Assembly: GCA_965262455.1 (NCBI GenBank)
Contig: CBDHFH010000003.1
Span: 434,001-498,000 of the forward strand
DNA: 64,000 bases
From: UBA1858 sp965262455
Lineage (GTDB): Bacteria; Pseudomonadota; Gammaproteobacteria; UBA4575
Reading direction: 5' to 3'
In this document: piece after piece, positions 54,430-63,965 of the stretch
Layout: each line of letters begins with the position of its first letter
Position numbering within the stretch: the first letter of the stretch is position 1
Position numbers and translations under genes: made by a program
Notes under the pieces: generated by a model
The model's input: only the letters and a program-made list of their open reading frames with translations
What the model was told of the DNA's origin: nothing
The model's database searches: none

Positions 54430-56055
54430 TTATTTAAGGAATTGTTGCACGTTTTTAACTGCAACTGGCCAGGGCTTATTTTTTTGTAAACTGGTTGATA
54501 ACTTACTCGTGGCAGCCACTGCTTCGTCTCTATCCTTGTAGCTACCAATAACTAGCACATAATAGGTTTCTTGTTTAACTGGCTTATCAAAGTATGCGTA
54601 CTCTGAGTTTAAGTTTTCTTGCTTGATGAGTGCCTCTAGTTGTTTGCGGTCTTTTGTAGCTACAACCTGTAATGTGTAACGAGAGGGTCCAATGTTTTTA
54701 AGCCATGCTTTGCCGTGTGTTGGAGGTTTTACTTGTGGAGATGTCGGTTTGGCCTCTACCGCTTGTGTAACTTTAGTCTCATCAATCTCTTTCGTATTTA
54801 AAGTTGTATCTGCAGAATTATCATCATCTGCATCTGTCACTTTCTCATTCAAGGTTTCTTTTAGGCCGATTAATTGTTTTTCATCTAATGTTTCTAGAGA
54901 CTCTGCTAGTAATGAAGGTAGTTCCTTTGTCTCTTCCTGCGCTTCATTGGCGTCAAGGTTTTGAATGCTCGTAATATCTATTTGTGTATTGGTTGTCTTT
55001 GGTGCATTGGGCAGAGGAAGCGATGGCGTCTGCTCATCTAAAGGTTTATGAGACTCTTGTGAAATAGGTGATAAAGTAGGTTCGCTGGCGATGGGTGTTT
55101 CAAGAGGGATTGTCGTTTCATCTAATGCTTGTTTGTTAAATTTGTAATTAAAATATAAACCTACGCCAAGCAGAGCTAACATCGTTAAGAATAATACTGG
55201 CACTTTTGGTTTGGGGCGGCGTACAGTGATATACGGGTCTAGTTCATCCTCTATCGAGTCTTCACTGCATTGGTGTTTGAGAGCCATGATTGCATGTTCA
55301 TGTATTTGCCTAACATTTCCAGAAGTGGCTTTATAGATTTCTGTGACTTTGGCTTCATCAAATAAAACATCACCCTCAAGGCCAGCTACCTCTAGGCGGT
55401 GTTCAATATAATTTTTTGTCTGTTCATGAGTAAATGGCCGAATATTAATTTGGTACACTTGAGTGCAAGCGGGATTTGAATCTTCAAGCTCGGATATAGC
55501 CGTTTTAAGTGTACTTTCTCCTGCAAGGATAAAACCTAAACTCAGAGGACAAGCTAAACCAATTCGATGCTTAAGAGTAAACAGCCTATCCAGGGTATAC
55601 GTATCAAGCAAATGCGCATCATCAATAATAAGCACTGCATGGGTATGCTCTCTTAAGTAAGTGATGACATAATTTTCGATTGATAAGTCAATGACTGCTG
55701 CGTTTTCACTCTCGTTATTGAGCACCCAGCGTTGTTTTATTTTACTTTCAATGTAGTCGAAATCAGTTTCTGTATTGGCGCGAAGTGTGCAAAATTGATA
55801 TTGCTGGTAACCTAGGCGTAGTACTTTTCGCAAGAAAGTGGTTTTGCCTAGCCCATTTTCTCCGGTGAGCACAATGGTTGTGGCGGGATTAGTCAAATAC
55901 TCCATGATGATGTTGGCAGTCATTTCTAAATGACTGTCTGTATACAAGAATACCTCATCCGCATGATCTACAAATGGGTGCTCTCTCAAACCCAACTTAC
56001 TTAGATCCTCTTCGGATAAAGCCAGTGGGTCAGTTAAACTAATATCATCATTCAT
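54430..56055 (-). CDS. damX: DamX-like protein: AAA ATPase, membrane helix, SPOR domain
   Basis: 541 residues. The N-terminal AAA_22/ExeA-type ATPase has Walker A GENGLGKTT (64-72) and Walker B VLIIDDAH (141-148). A membrane helix spans about 285-303, then an acidic linker, then a C-terminal SPOR domain (YTLQVVATKDRKQLEALI, YVLVIGSYKDRDEAVAA) that binds denuded glycan at the division site. It lies downstream of aroB-dgt in the aroK-aroB-damX string known from Enterobacteria and pseudomonads. E. coli DamX is a cell-division protein; the active P-loop here suggests ATP use. Confidence 0.87.
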   Translation of the reverse strand: MNDDISLTDPLALSEEDLSKLGLREHPFVDHADEVFLYTDSHLEMTANIIMEYLTNPATTIVLTGENGLGKTTFLRKVLRLGYQQYQFCTLRANTETDFDYIESKIKQRWVLNNESENAAVIDLSIENYVITYLREHTHAVLIIDDAHLLDTYTLDRLFTLKHRIGLACPLSLGFILAGESTLKTAISELEDSNPACTQVYQINIRPFTHEQTKNYIEHRLEVAGLEGDVLFDEAKVTEIYKATSGNVRQIHEHAIMALKHQCSEDSIEDELDPYITVRRPKPKVPVLFLTMLALLGVGLYFNYKFNKQALDETTIPLETPIASEPTLSPISQESHKPLDEQTPSLPLPNAPKTTNTQIDITSIQNLDANEAQEETKELPSLLAESLETLDEKQLIGLKETLNEKVTDADDDNSADTTLNTKEIDETKVTQAVEAKPTSPQVKPPTHGKAWLKNIGPSRYTLQVVATKDRKQLEALIKQENLNSEYAYFDKPVKQETYYVLVIGSYKDRDEAVAATSKLSTSLQKNKPWPVAVKNVQQFLK

Positions 56056-56095
56056 GTGGATAATTCACAACTGTGTTGCAATCAATACTGGTGAG

Positions 56096-57271
56096 TTAAT
56101 TTATTCTGCTATGTTCAATTTGTGCATATCGATCTGTCATGCCTGCGATATAATCCGCAATGACTCTAGCAAACGCATCATCACCACCGATATCTTTTCT
56201 CGCTAATGCCTTCTCTCGGTGCTCTTCAGGGAGTAATCCCGGCTGGTTAAAAAACTTATTAAATAAGTTAGTTATTATTTCTTTAGCATTAGCGCTCATC
56301 TTATTCACTTGTTCGTGTTGATACAAGTTTGCATGCAGGAAAGCCTTCAATTCATCCATCTGTGCTTTAATTTCATGGCTAAAAGTAACAACTGAGTGTT
56401 TGCATTTACGAACATCTTCGAGCGTATTTATGTTGCTGTCTTGAATATTTTGCAATGTATTATTGATTAAGTCGCATACAAGCTCGTTGATCATACGACG
56501 GATTGTCTCTTGTGCTTTTCGCTTATCAGGCAAGTCACAAAATCTCCTATTTACACCAAAATAATGACGCTGAAATAACTTGACCTGATTCAGCTGGTCA
56601 ATATTAATCAGCCCTGAACGCAAGCCATCGTCGACATCATGATTGTTGTAAGCAATGGCGTCAGCAATATTTGTAAGCTGAGCTTCAATGCTGGGTTGTG
56701 TCCTATCCAGAAAGCGCTGACCGATCGCACCCATTTGCCGCGCATTCTTGATCGAGCAATGTTTTAGGATGCCTTCTCTTGTTTCAAATGTTAGGTTGAG
56801 TCCGTCATATTCGGGATATTTCTCTTCTAACACATCGACCACACGCAACGATTGTAAATTGTGTTCGAATCCACCATATCGTTTCATACAATCGTGCAAT
56901 GCATCTTGACCCGCGTGGCCAAATGCGGTGTGCCCTAAGTCGTGGGCCAACGCAATTGCTTCAGTCAGATCTTCATTTAGATGTAATGCACGTGCTATTG
57001 AACGAGCAATTTGAGCAACCTCAATCGAGTGAGTAAGTCGTGTACGGTAGAGGTCGCCTTCATGATTAATAAAAACTTGAGTTTTATATTCCAGTCGGCG
57101 AAAAGCAGTGCAGTGAATAATTCTATCTCTATCTCTTTGGAAGGTGGTGCGAGTTTGACACTCTGGTTCGGGGTATTTCCTGCCCTTGGATGTTTGTTGT
57201 GAGATAGCATAAGGCGCGCGCGAAGCTTCTACTTTGTATGCCGGTAATGTTTCTCTTGTCTGGTTTGACAT
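56096..57271 (-). CDS. dgt: dGTPase-like dNTP triphosphohydrolase
   Basis: A 391-residue HD-domain enzyme that hydrolyses dNTP to deoxynucleoside and triphosphate. The HD residues are visible: TRLTHSIEVAQIARSIAR, AHDLGHTAFGHAGQDAL and DIAD-like ADAIAYNNHDVDDG. It is the shorter type 2 dGTPase family, not E. coli Dgt. It lies between aroB (6 bp) and damX (40 bp) on the same strand, so it is likely co-transcribed with the shikimate genes. Confidence 0.92.
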   Translation of the reverse strand: MSNQTRETLPAYKVEASRAPYAISQQTSKGRKYPEPECQTRTTFQRDRDRIIHCTAFRRLEYKTQVFINHEGDLYRTRLTHSIEVAQIARSIARALHLNEDLTEAIALAHDLGHTAFGHAGQDALHDCMKRYGGFEHNLQSLRVVDVLEEKYPEYDGLNLTFETREGILKHCSIKNARQMGAIGQRFLDRTQPSIEAQLTNIADAIAYNNHDVDDGLRSGLINIDQLNQVKLFQRHYFGVNRRFCDLPDKRKAQETIRRMINELVCDLINNTLQNIQDSNINTLEDVRKCKHSVVTFSHEIKAQMDELKAFLHANLYQHEQVNKMSANAKEIITNLFNKFFNQPGLLPEEHREKALARKDIGGDDAFARVIADYIAGMTDRYAQIEHSRIN

Positions 57272-57277
57272 AAACTA

Positions 57278-58366
57278 TTACAAAGAACAATGTACCTCGG
57301 TAAGCATTTCTTTGAGCTGGGTTTTATCATACTCACATGTCAATGTTGCATCACCAATACTCTTGAGCAACACTAAATACAGCTTGCCATCTTTAACTTT
57401 TTTATCGATAGACATTAATTCAAGCATTTTATTTACCGACATCTCTTTTGGTAGCTGGGTGGGTAACTTAGCTGAAGCGATAACTTGAGTTATTTCTTCA
57501 ACTTCATCTAAATTGATCCAACTTAGTTTATGAGAAAATTGAGCTGCCAATACCATTCCGCAGCCCACCGCTTCACCATGAAGCCACTTACCATAACCCA
57601 TGCCGGTTTCTATTGCGTGACCAAATGTATGGCCCAGGTTAAGCAAGGCGCGACGACCGCTTTTTTCATGCTCATCGCTGGCAACGATACCCGCCTTACA
57701 TTTACAAGATTGTTCAATAGCATACATGACGGCGTCTTTATCTATTGACAATAGATCCTGCATATTTTGTTTTAACCATGAGAAGAAAGTTTTATCTGCA
57801 ATTAATCCATATTTGATAACTTCAGCTAATCCTGCACTTAATTCGCGTTGAGGTAACGTCTTAAGGGTTGCTACATCTGCTAATACGCATTGGGGTTGAT
57901 AAAAAGCCCCTATCATATTTTTCCCTAATGGATGGTTAACGCCCGTCTTACCTCCGACTGAAGAATCAACTTGAGATAAAAGTGTCGTTGGAACTTGAAT
58001 GAAGTCAACACCGCGTTGATAACATGCGGCCGCAAACCCTGTAATATCACCAATGACTCCGCCACCTAGAGCTATAATAATAGCGTCTCTGGCGATTCTA
58101 TTTTCTAGTAGCCGATCAAATATCGATTCAATCGTAGACAGTGTTTTATATTGTTCACCATCTTTCAAGATTATGCTTAATGGATTTATGGTCTGCAATG
58201 AATTGACGAGTCTATCTAAGTAAATAGGCGCGACAGTCTCGTTTGAAATAATAACAATTTGTTTGCTCGTTACATGTTTACCTAGCAGATTAGTATTTGC
58301 AAGCAAGTTTTCTCCTATATATATAGGGTAAGAACGTGCTCCCAGATCTACGTTTAATGTGCGCAT
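57278..58366 (-). CDS. aroB: 3-dehydroquinate synthase
   Basis: A 362-residue NAD- and zinc-dependent enzyme that closes DAHP to 3-dehydroquinate. Seen are DGEQYKTL, GGGVIGDITGFAAA, PTTLLSQVDSSVGGKTGVN, the AEVIKYG zinc Glu and NLGHTFGHAIE with metal His residues. aroK is 5 bp upstream. Length and order are typical. Confidence 0.96.
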   Translation of the reverse strand: MRTLNVDLGARSYPIYIGENLLANTNLLGKHVTSKQIVIISNETVAPIYLDRLVNSLQTINPLSIILKDGEQYKTLSTIESIFDRLLENRIARDAIIIALGGGVIGDITGFAAACYQRGVDFIQVPTTLLSQVDSSVGGKTGVNHPLGKNMIGAFYQPQCVLADVATLKTLPQRELSAGLAEVIKYGLIADKTFFSWLKQNMQDLLSIDKDAVMYAIEQSCKCKAGIVASDEHEKSGRRALLNLGHTFGHAIETGMGYGKWLHGEAVGCGMVLAAQFSHKLSWINLDEVEEITQVIASAKLPTQLPKEMSVNKMLELMSIDKKVKDGKLYLVLLKSIGDATLTCEYDKTQLKEMLTEVHCSL

Positions 58367-58371
58367 GTTGT

Positions 58372-58890
58372 TTACGAGTTTAGGTGGTTTAATTTTTGAG
58401 TAATCTCTTCAATAGATGTACTGATGCTTTGGCAGTCTGTATCCACGGTAATATCAGCAATTCGGTTGTATATAACATTTCTCTGCTTGGCTAATTTTTC
58501 AAGTGTAGCATGACGGTCTTGAGTTTGTAGCAGGGGTCTTTTTTTGTCATGCCGTGTTCGTTTGATTTGGGAGTTAACCGACGCCTTAAGGTAGATAATA
58601 ATTCCATGTGTATTCATGAGTTGTATATTCTTATTGCGTAAAACAACGCCCCCACCTGTGGCAATCACACATGTTTCAAGTTGTAATAGCTCTTCTAATA
58701 TTTTTGCTTCCCTTTGTCTGAAGCCGTTTTCCCCCTCTAGCTCAAAAATTGTAGAAATACTTACGCCAGTTCTGTCTTCTAATACTTTATCGCAGTCGTA
58801 GAATTTGCGATTGAGTTTCTTTGCCAGACGTTTACCTAGAGAAGACTTGCCTGCGCCCATTGGGCCAATCAGAATAATATTAGGCAACAT
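58372..58890 (-). CDS. aroK: Shikimate kinase
   Basis: A 172-residue P-loop kinase. The Walker A GPMGAGKS is at 9-16, shikimate-contacting FYDCDK and GGGVVLR are present, and the LID has RPLL. First gene of aroK-aroB-dgt-damX on the minus strand. A strong terminator lies just upstream, after pilQ, so this operon must begin in the ~45 bp in front of it. I could not fix the promoter. Confidence 0.96.
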   Translation of the reverse strand: MLPNIILIGPMGAGKSSLGKRLAKKLNRKFYDCDKVLEDRTGVSISTIFELEGENGFRQREAKILEELLQLETCVIATGGGVVLRNKNIQLMNTHGIIIYLKASVNSQIKRTRHDKKRPLLQTQDRHATLEKLAKQRNVIYNRIADITVDTDCQSISTSIEEITQKLNHLNS

Positions 58891-58934
58891 AACGAGTTAG
58901 AAATTAAGTAAGTGTCTACCTATTGTAAACGAAA

Positions 58935-58956
58935 AAGCCCCGCGAGAGCGGGGCTT
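58935..58956 (-). terminator. Rho-independent terminator of the pil operon
   Basis: Stem AAGCCCCGC/GCGGGGCTT with a 4-base loop. On the minus strand it is followed by TTTTT. It lies 26 bp after the pilQ stop and 45 bp before aroK, isolating the two operons. Confidence 0.92.
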
Positions 58957-58981
58957 ATAATCAACAGAATGACTGGTTTTA

Positions 58982-61123
58982 CTAGCGAGTCAAATTTAAT
59001 TGTTCATCAATAATTTTAGGAGTGATGAATATTAACAGTTCTTGTTTATCCTCAGTTAAGCTATCTCTTCTAAACAATCTTCCTGCTACAGGGATATCGC
59101 CGAAGAATGGTACTTTAGTATATGACTCAGTATTATCTTCAGTATAAATGCCACCTAAGACAATTGTTTGCCCATTATCGACGAGTACGTTAGAAGTGAC
59201 TTCGTTTGTATTGATGCTGGGCACTCCAGAAACAACATCGCCCACACTGTCATTTGTGACTGAAACTTCCATGTTTACGCGATCATCAGGAGTGATTTGT
59301 GGAGTAACTTCTAGTGACAATACCGCCTTCTTAAACTCAACATCAGTCGCACCAGAGGATGTCTGAGAGACATAGGGTATTTCAGTACCGGACTCAATTC
59401 TTGCAGTACTTTGGTTTGCGGTAATAATACGGGGGTTGGACATGACTTCAGCGCGACTCTCGGCTTGGGCAGCGGACAGCTCAAGATTTACTGCGTAACC
59501 AAATGGTAGCTTCAAGAAAGACAATGCAAATTGTCCAGCTCTAGTAGCATCTGCAAGTGGAAGATTTACATTCAATGTATCTTCAATTGGTATAGGGTCT
59601 CCAGCAGTTAGCGGTTCTAATGTATTCAAGTTACCAGTAGTAACATCAGCGACTTTATTTTGACCTAAGTCACGGCCATCTACATTAAACACGCCAAATT
59701 TAGCACCTAGGTCTTTACTAAAGTCATCATTTGCGACAACGATTCTTGACTCAATAAGCACCTGTTTTACTGGAATATCTAGTCTTTCAATTAATCGGCG
59801 AATTTCATTTAATTTAAGCGCTGTATCCTGTATGAGTAATGTGTTGGTACGTTCGTCTACACTGACTTGTCCGCGTTCAGATAAAAGTGTGTTGTTGGTA
59901 TCTTTTAGTAAATCTGATAAGTCAGATGCCTTAGCGTAATTTATTTCCATGAACTCAGAGCGTAACGGTGCAAGCTCTTCCACTTGTTGTTGTGATTCAA
60001 GCTCAAGCTTTTCTCGTGCGGCAATTTCCTCATTCGGCGCGATGTATAACACATTACCATTTTCGCGCATGCCCAATCCTTTCGTCTTAAGTATGATATC
60101 TAATGCTTGATCCCAAGGGACATTCTTTAGCCTAAGGGTTAACGCGCCACCTACAGAGTCACTGACAACGAGGTTTAATCCGGTAAAGTCAGCAATTAAC
60201 TGAAGTACTGAGCGCACCTCAATGTTCTGGAAATTAAGAGATAAACGCTCACCTTCGTAGGTTTCTTTTCTTCTTGCCTCTATGACTTCATCTGATATTT
60301 CTCTGACCTCTAGCACATAAAGATTATCTGACTGATAAGCAAGGTGTTCATAGTCAATACCAGCATCTGGGTGTACAACAATCTGAGAGTTATTGTTCGT
60401 AGTAGACGCTTCAATGAAGTTAACTGGAGTAGCAAAGTCTTTAACATCAAAACGCTTTCTTAGAGCATTGGCAAGATCAGTTCCTTCAAAGTTTAATACA
60501 ATCTTGCCGCCTTGTTCGTTAAGAGTAATAGGCGTATTTGGGTTTGACAGGCTTATCATAACTCGGCCCGAATTATTTTCACCTCGCCTGAAATCTATCA
60601 GGCTTATTTTATTTGCGCTAGAAGTTTGAGAGGAACTCGTAACGCTTGCTGTATTTGTTTTGCTTGTAACTATACTTTCTGGCGCAGAAGCAACTAAGTC
60701 ACCGATAGTGAGAATAAACTGATTGCCTTGTTGACGAGTTTGATATTCTTGTAAGGAGTTCAAATTAACAACCACACGCGTGCGGCCGCTAGATTGAACA
60801 GTATTGATAGTTTTTGCCTGTCCGATGTTAATGTCTTGGAAGCGGTCTTTAACAGCAAGGCTTGTGTTTGCAAAATCTAATGCAATACGAGCAGGGTTAT
60901 CAGTGGTAAAAGCAAGTGGTTCAATCGGAGTTTCGTTAAATATCAAAGTAATTTCTACTTTCTCATCTGGCAGCGCAGCAACTTTGACATTATTTAGCTG
61001 GTTCTCGGCATAAGCTAACGAAGAAATAAAAAGTAAGCAGATGCTAATGAAGAGCATTTTTTTTATGTTATTTATTGCGTATTTGCTAGTGTGTGTGAAA
61101 TAGATATCCATAATGCTTACCAT
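58982..61123 (-). CDS. pilQ: Type IV pilus secretin PilQ
   Basis: Up to 713 residues; starts at 61123 and 61111 are both possible. After a signal sequence (MLFISICLLFISSLAYA) come two AMIN domains (about 40-130 and 170-270) for peptidoglycan binding, an STN/N0 domain (NIEVRSVLQLIADFTGLNL), the secretin N1 fold and the beta-barrel secretin (VLIESRIVVANDDF, SNPRIITANQSTA, GGIYTED). It forms the outer-membrane pore for the pilus. Last gene of pilMNOPQ. Confidence 0.94.
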   Translation of the reverse strand: MVSIMDIYFTHTSKYAINNIKKMLFISICLLFISSLAYAENQLNNVKVAALPDEKVEITLIFNETPIEPLAFTTDNPARIALDFANTSLAVKDRFQDINIGQAKTINTVQSSGRTRVVVNLNSLQEYQTRQQGNQFILTIGDLVASAPESIVTSKTNTASVTSSSQTSSANKISLIDFRRGENNSGRVMISLSNPNTPITLNEQGGKIVLNFEGTDLANALRKRFDVKDFATPVNFIEASTTNNNSQIVVHPDAGIDYEHLAYQSDNLYVLEVREISDEVIEARRKETYEGERLSLNFQNIEVRSVLQLIADFTGLNLVVSDSVGGALTLRLKNVPWDQALDIILKTKGLGMRENGNVLYIAPNEEIAAREKLELESQQQVEELAPLRSEFMEINYAKASDLSDLLKDTNNTLLSERGQVSVDERTNTLLIQDTALKLNEIRRLIERLDIPVKQVLIESRIVVANDDFSKDLGAKFGVFNVDGRDLGQNKVADVTTGNLNTLEPLTAGDPIPIEDTLNVNLPLADATRAGQFALSFLKLPFGYAVNLELSAAQAESRAEVMSNPRIITANQSTARIESGTEIPYVSQTSSGATDVEFKKAVLSLEVTPQITPDDRVNMEVSVTNDSVGDVVSGVPSINTNEVTSNVLVDNGQTIVLGGIYTEDNTESYTKVPFFGDIPVAGRLFRRDSLTEDKQELLIFITPKIIDEQLNLTR

Positions 61124-61174
61124 TCCATTAATATGTTAATGAATATATTTTTTATATATGAACTTGCCATTGAC

Positions 61175-61744
61175 TTATTCACTCAAGGCGATTGAAGTGG
61201 ATCTTTCGCGCCATCCACCGAATTCGTCAGGGATAATTTCTGCTAACTCAACATTGTCATCTGTGATAGAAATTATCTTCCCATTGTTTTGGCCCAAATA
61301 ATTGCCGTCTAATACACGCTGTATGGTGTTGTCCGGCGTTTTTATTAATGCCCAGGTCTGATCATTTTGTTTCATAGTGCCTACCATGCGAAGTGTATCT
61401 AGAGGAAAACTCTCTAAATACTCTGGTACCCTGTTAGTATCAGGAGTAATGCTAGAGAAGTGCTTTGGCGCAGCTTGACCAATTTTCGGTTTGAAAATAC
61501 TGCTATCAAATGGGTCGCGATGATCAGATTTTTCATACAAAAAAGTTTTATATGGGATGACTTCTGGTAGCGGTTCCACACCTTTGTGTGGTCGTGATTT
61601 GACATCCTCTACCCACGCTTCTAAGTCTGAAGTGCCCTCAGTACACCCTGTTGTAAAAAGTAAAACAACACAAAGCATCAGAAGTTGTTTAATATCAAGA
61701 ATATTCTTTTTAAGCGTATTCATATGCTTATTCTTCATCATCAT
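61175..61744 (-). CDS. pilP: Type IV pilus inner-membrane lipoprotein PilP
   Basis: A 189-residue protein with a lipobox (LLFTTGC) after a hydrophobic stretch. The mature protein matches PilP: YEKSDHRDPFDSSIF, the LDTLRMVGTM strand, TPDNTIQRVLDGNYLGQNNG and the C-terminal EIIPDEFGGWRER. It links PilNO to PilQ. The gene overlaps pilO by 17 bp. A 51-bp gap follows before pilQ. Confidence 0.93.
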   Translation of the reverse strand: MMMKNKHMNTLKKNILDIKQLLMLCVVLLFTTGCTEGTSDLEAWVEDVKSRPHKGVEPLPEVIPYKTFLYEKSDHRDPFDSSIFKPKIGQAAPKHFSSITPDTNRVPEYLESFPLDTLRMVGTMKQNDQTWALIKTPDNTIQRVLDGNYLGQNNGKIISITDDNVELAEIIPDEFGGWRERSTSIALSE

Positions 61745-62318
61745 GATCTAAGTAGCGGTAAGTCTTGGCCGCAGCATTCATAGTCATAGAGTTGCCACTT
61801 TTTCCAGGAGATAATTTAATATTATGCAAAGTGACAATCCTTGGCAGAGCCGCCACTTCACTAGCAAAGGTTGCAAATTGATGAAAGTCACCATTCATAA
61901 CTAAATCTATCGGTTTTTCAGCGTAAAACTCTTTTTCAACTTCATTGCCTGGTTTAAATAACTTAATCTCAAGACCACTGGCTAATGCCGTTTGAGAAAT
62001 ATCTACAATTAATGCGGGTATCTCAGTTTTACTTGGCAACTGACGAAGCAATGTTCCGAAAGTGCGTCGCATTTCTTCTAGCTGTGCTTTGTGCTCATCG
62101 AGATTGGCTGCTTTCTTGACCTTTACTTCAAAAGTATTTCTCAGTTCTTGTTCTTTTGCTTTGACGGAATCATATGTCGCCAGCTGATCTTTGGTATCAA
62201 AATAAAAGCCTAAGCCGATAATTGTGGCGGCAGCTAACACTATAACTATAAGTTTTACAGCTAAAGGGGCGGTGCCAATATTATTAAAATCGATGTTATT
62301 AATGTCAGAAAATTTCAT
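61728..62318 (-). CDS. pilO: Type IV pilus inner-membrane protein PilO
   Basis: About 196 residues from the ATG at 62318. One N-terminal membrane helix (VKLIVIVLAAATIIGLGFYF), a coiled coil (to about 100) and a ferredoxin-like periplasmic domain with LKLFKPGNEVEK-like segments and a GDFHQFATFASEVAALPRI motif. It forms heterodimers with PilN. It starts 7 bases after the pilN stop. Confidence 0.93.
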   Translation of the reverse strand: MKFSDINNIDFNNIGTAPLAVKLIVIVLAAATIIGLGFYFDTKDQLATYDSVKAKEQELRNTFEVKVKKAANLDEHKAQLEEMRRTFGTLLRQLPSKTEIPALIVDISQTALASGLEIKLFKPGNEVEKEFYAEKPIDLVMNGDFHQFATFASEVAALPRIVTLHNIKLSPGKSGNSMTMNAAAKTYRYLDHDDEE

Positions 62319-62324
62319 AATCAA

Positions 62325-62897
62325 TTACTCATCCGTATCGACCAAATCCACTTCAGGATTAGTCTGAGCAAATTCTAGAGAAAATGAACTTATGCGTTGG
62401 CCTTCTTTTGTTTCTTCAGCTGATATCACACTTAATTTTGGCTTGGTCATCCACTCAGAAGCTTCAATATTACGCATATACGCAGACACACGTGCGTTAG
62501 ATTCTGCACGCCCTGATAGCTTTATCTTTTGGTTTGTTTGAGTTAATTCGGTGAGATATACACTGTCTGGTAGAGTTGTAACAACTTCATCAAATAAATG
62601 AACAATCCCAGGGCGAGTTGCTTGTAAGTTCTGAATGACTTCCATTCTCTCAATAAGTGCTCGACGCGTAGCATCTAATTTTTGAATTTCTTTAATTTTT
62701 TCATCGAGTACCACGATTTCATTTTTCAGAAAATCATTACGTCTTTCTTGGGCATTAATACGTGCATCGACTTGAAAGTGAGCTAGCGCAACGGCGAGTA
62801 CCGCAATAAATGCGCCCACGCCCAACATGACAAAAAACTCTTGTTGTTTTTCTTTGCGTAGGGTTTCACGCCAGGGGAGTAAGTTAATTTTAGCCAT
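62325..62897 (-). CDS. pilN: Type IV pilus inner-membrane protein PilN
   Basis: A 190-residue bitopic protein. The cytoplasmic tail begins MAKINLLPWRE, the INLLPWR motif that docks PilM. A membrane helix and coiled coil follow, then a periplasmic domain with LSGRAESNARVSAYMRNIEAS. It lies 6 bp downstream of pilM. Confidence 0.95.
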   Translation of the reverse strand: MAKINLLPWRETLRKEKQQEFFVMLGVGAFIAVLAVALAHFQVDARINAQERRNDFLKNEIVVLDEKIKEIQKLDATRRALIERMEVIQNLQATRPGIVHLFDEVVTTLPDSVYLTELTQTNQKIKLSGRAESNARVSAYMRNIEASEWMTKPKLSVISAEETKEGQRISSFSLEFAQTNPEVDLVDTDE

Positions 62898-62903
62898 AGT
62901 AGT

Positions 62904-63965
62904 TTAGTCGAACGCTCTTAGTGCTAGTCCACATGAAATTAATAATGCTGGAGCATCGTTACCTAATGCCTGCGGATTCACTTTTGGACCCAGTGAAACA
63001 TTGGTGAATGGATTGGCGGTAGAAATTGAAATACCTAATTCATTTTGAATTTTTTCATCCAGACCTGGAATCGAGGCACAACCCCCAGCCAAAACAATAT
63101 GATCCACCGTTGAGTGTTGACTGGCAGAGTAAAAAAACTGTAAAAATCGATTCGCTTGTTGCGCAGCGGTTAACTTGAACGGTTCAAGTAAATCCGTGAC
63201 GTAGTTATCTGGTAGGCCGCCTTCTTTTTTCGCAAGACCGGCTTCTTCGTATGTTAATCCATATTGATGCATGATCTCTTCAGTAAGCTGCTTGCCACCA
63301 AATGGTTGTTCACGAGTGTAGATCATGGTGCCATTCTGCATAACATTAAGACTTGTCATGGTAGAACCGATGTCAAGTATGCCCACTGTTTTGTCGATGC
63401 CTTGACCAGGAATTTGATCGGCAAGCAAAGGATATACATTCTCAATTGCATAGGCTTCTACATCGACCACGACTGGAGTGAGCCCCGCAACTTCGGCAGC
63501 TGCAACACGCATTTCAACATTTTCACTGCGAGAAGCGGCGAGTAAGACATCAACCGTTTCAGGATTACCCTCGGTTGGGCCGAGTACATTGAAGTCTAAA
63601 TTGACTTCTTCTAGCGCATAGGGAATGTATTGATCGGCTTCGATTTGGATCTGGCCTTCCATCTCTGCATCAGTGAGAGAGGATGGCATCGTGATGACCT
63701 TCGTTATTACTGCGGAACCTGCAACAGCAAGTGTGCATTTTTTAGCTTTGGTTCCTATTCGTTTGAGCACTTTTCGTATAGAGTCGCCCACAGCGTCAAC
63801 ATCTGAAATCACTTTTTCTGTGATGCAGTTGGCAGGTAGTGGCTCTACACCATAATATTCAACACGGTATCCAGAGCCGCTGTGCGATAGCTCTAACGCT
63901 TTAACGGAAGTCGAGCTAATATCGATACCTATGACTGGATTTTTTCGCGATGTAAATGGAAGCAC
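62904..63965 (-). CDS. pilM: Type IV pilus actin-like protein PilM
   Basis: A 353-residue cytoplasmic protein with an actin/FtsA-like fold: IGIDISSTSVKALEL (phosphate 1), GILDIGSTMTSLNVM (phosphate 2) and VLAGGCASIPGL (adenosine). It binds the PilN tail and the motor ATPases. First gene of pilMNOPQ. In many Gammaproteobacteria a penicillin-binding protein gene is divergent from pilM; only 35 bases remain before the window edge, so this cannot be checked. Confidence 0.95.
   Translation of the reverse strand: MLPFTSRKNPVIGIDISSTSVKALELSHSGSGYRVEYYGVEPLPANCITEKVISDVDAVGDSIRKVLKRIGTKAKKCTLAVAGSAVITKVITMPSSLTDAEMEGQIQIEADQYIPYALEEVNLDFNVLGPTEGNPETVDVLLAASRSENVEMRVAAAEVAGLTPVVVDVEAYAIENVYPLLADQIPGQGIDKTVGILDIGSTMTSLNVMQNGTMIYTREQPFGGKQLTEEIMHQYGLTYEEAGLAKKEGGLPDNYVTDLLEPFKLTAAQQANRFLQFFYSASQHSTVDHIVLAGGCASIPGLDEKIQNELGISISTANPFTNVSLGPKVNPQALGNDAPALLISCGLALRAFD

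Noticed and set aside
58891..58934. Promoter for aroK
   Set aside because: TTTACA followed 16 bases later by TTAATT can be read, but the -10 is poor, so it is not listed as a feature.
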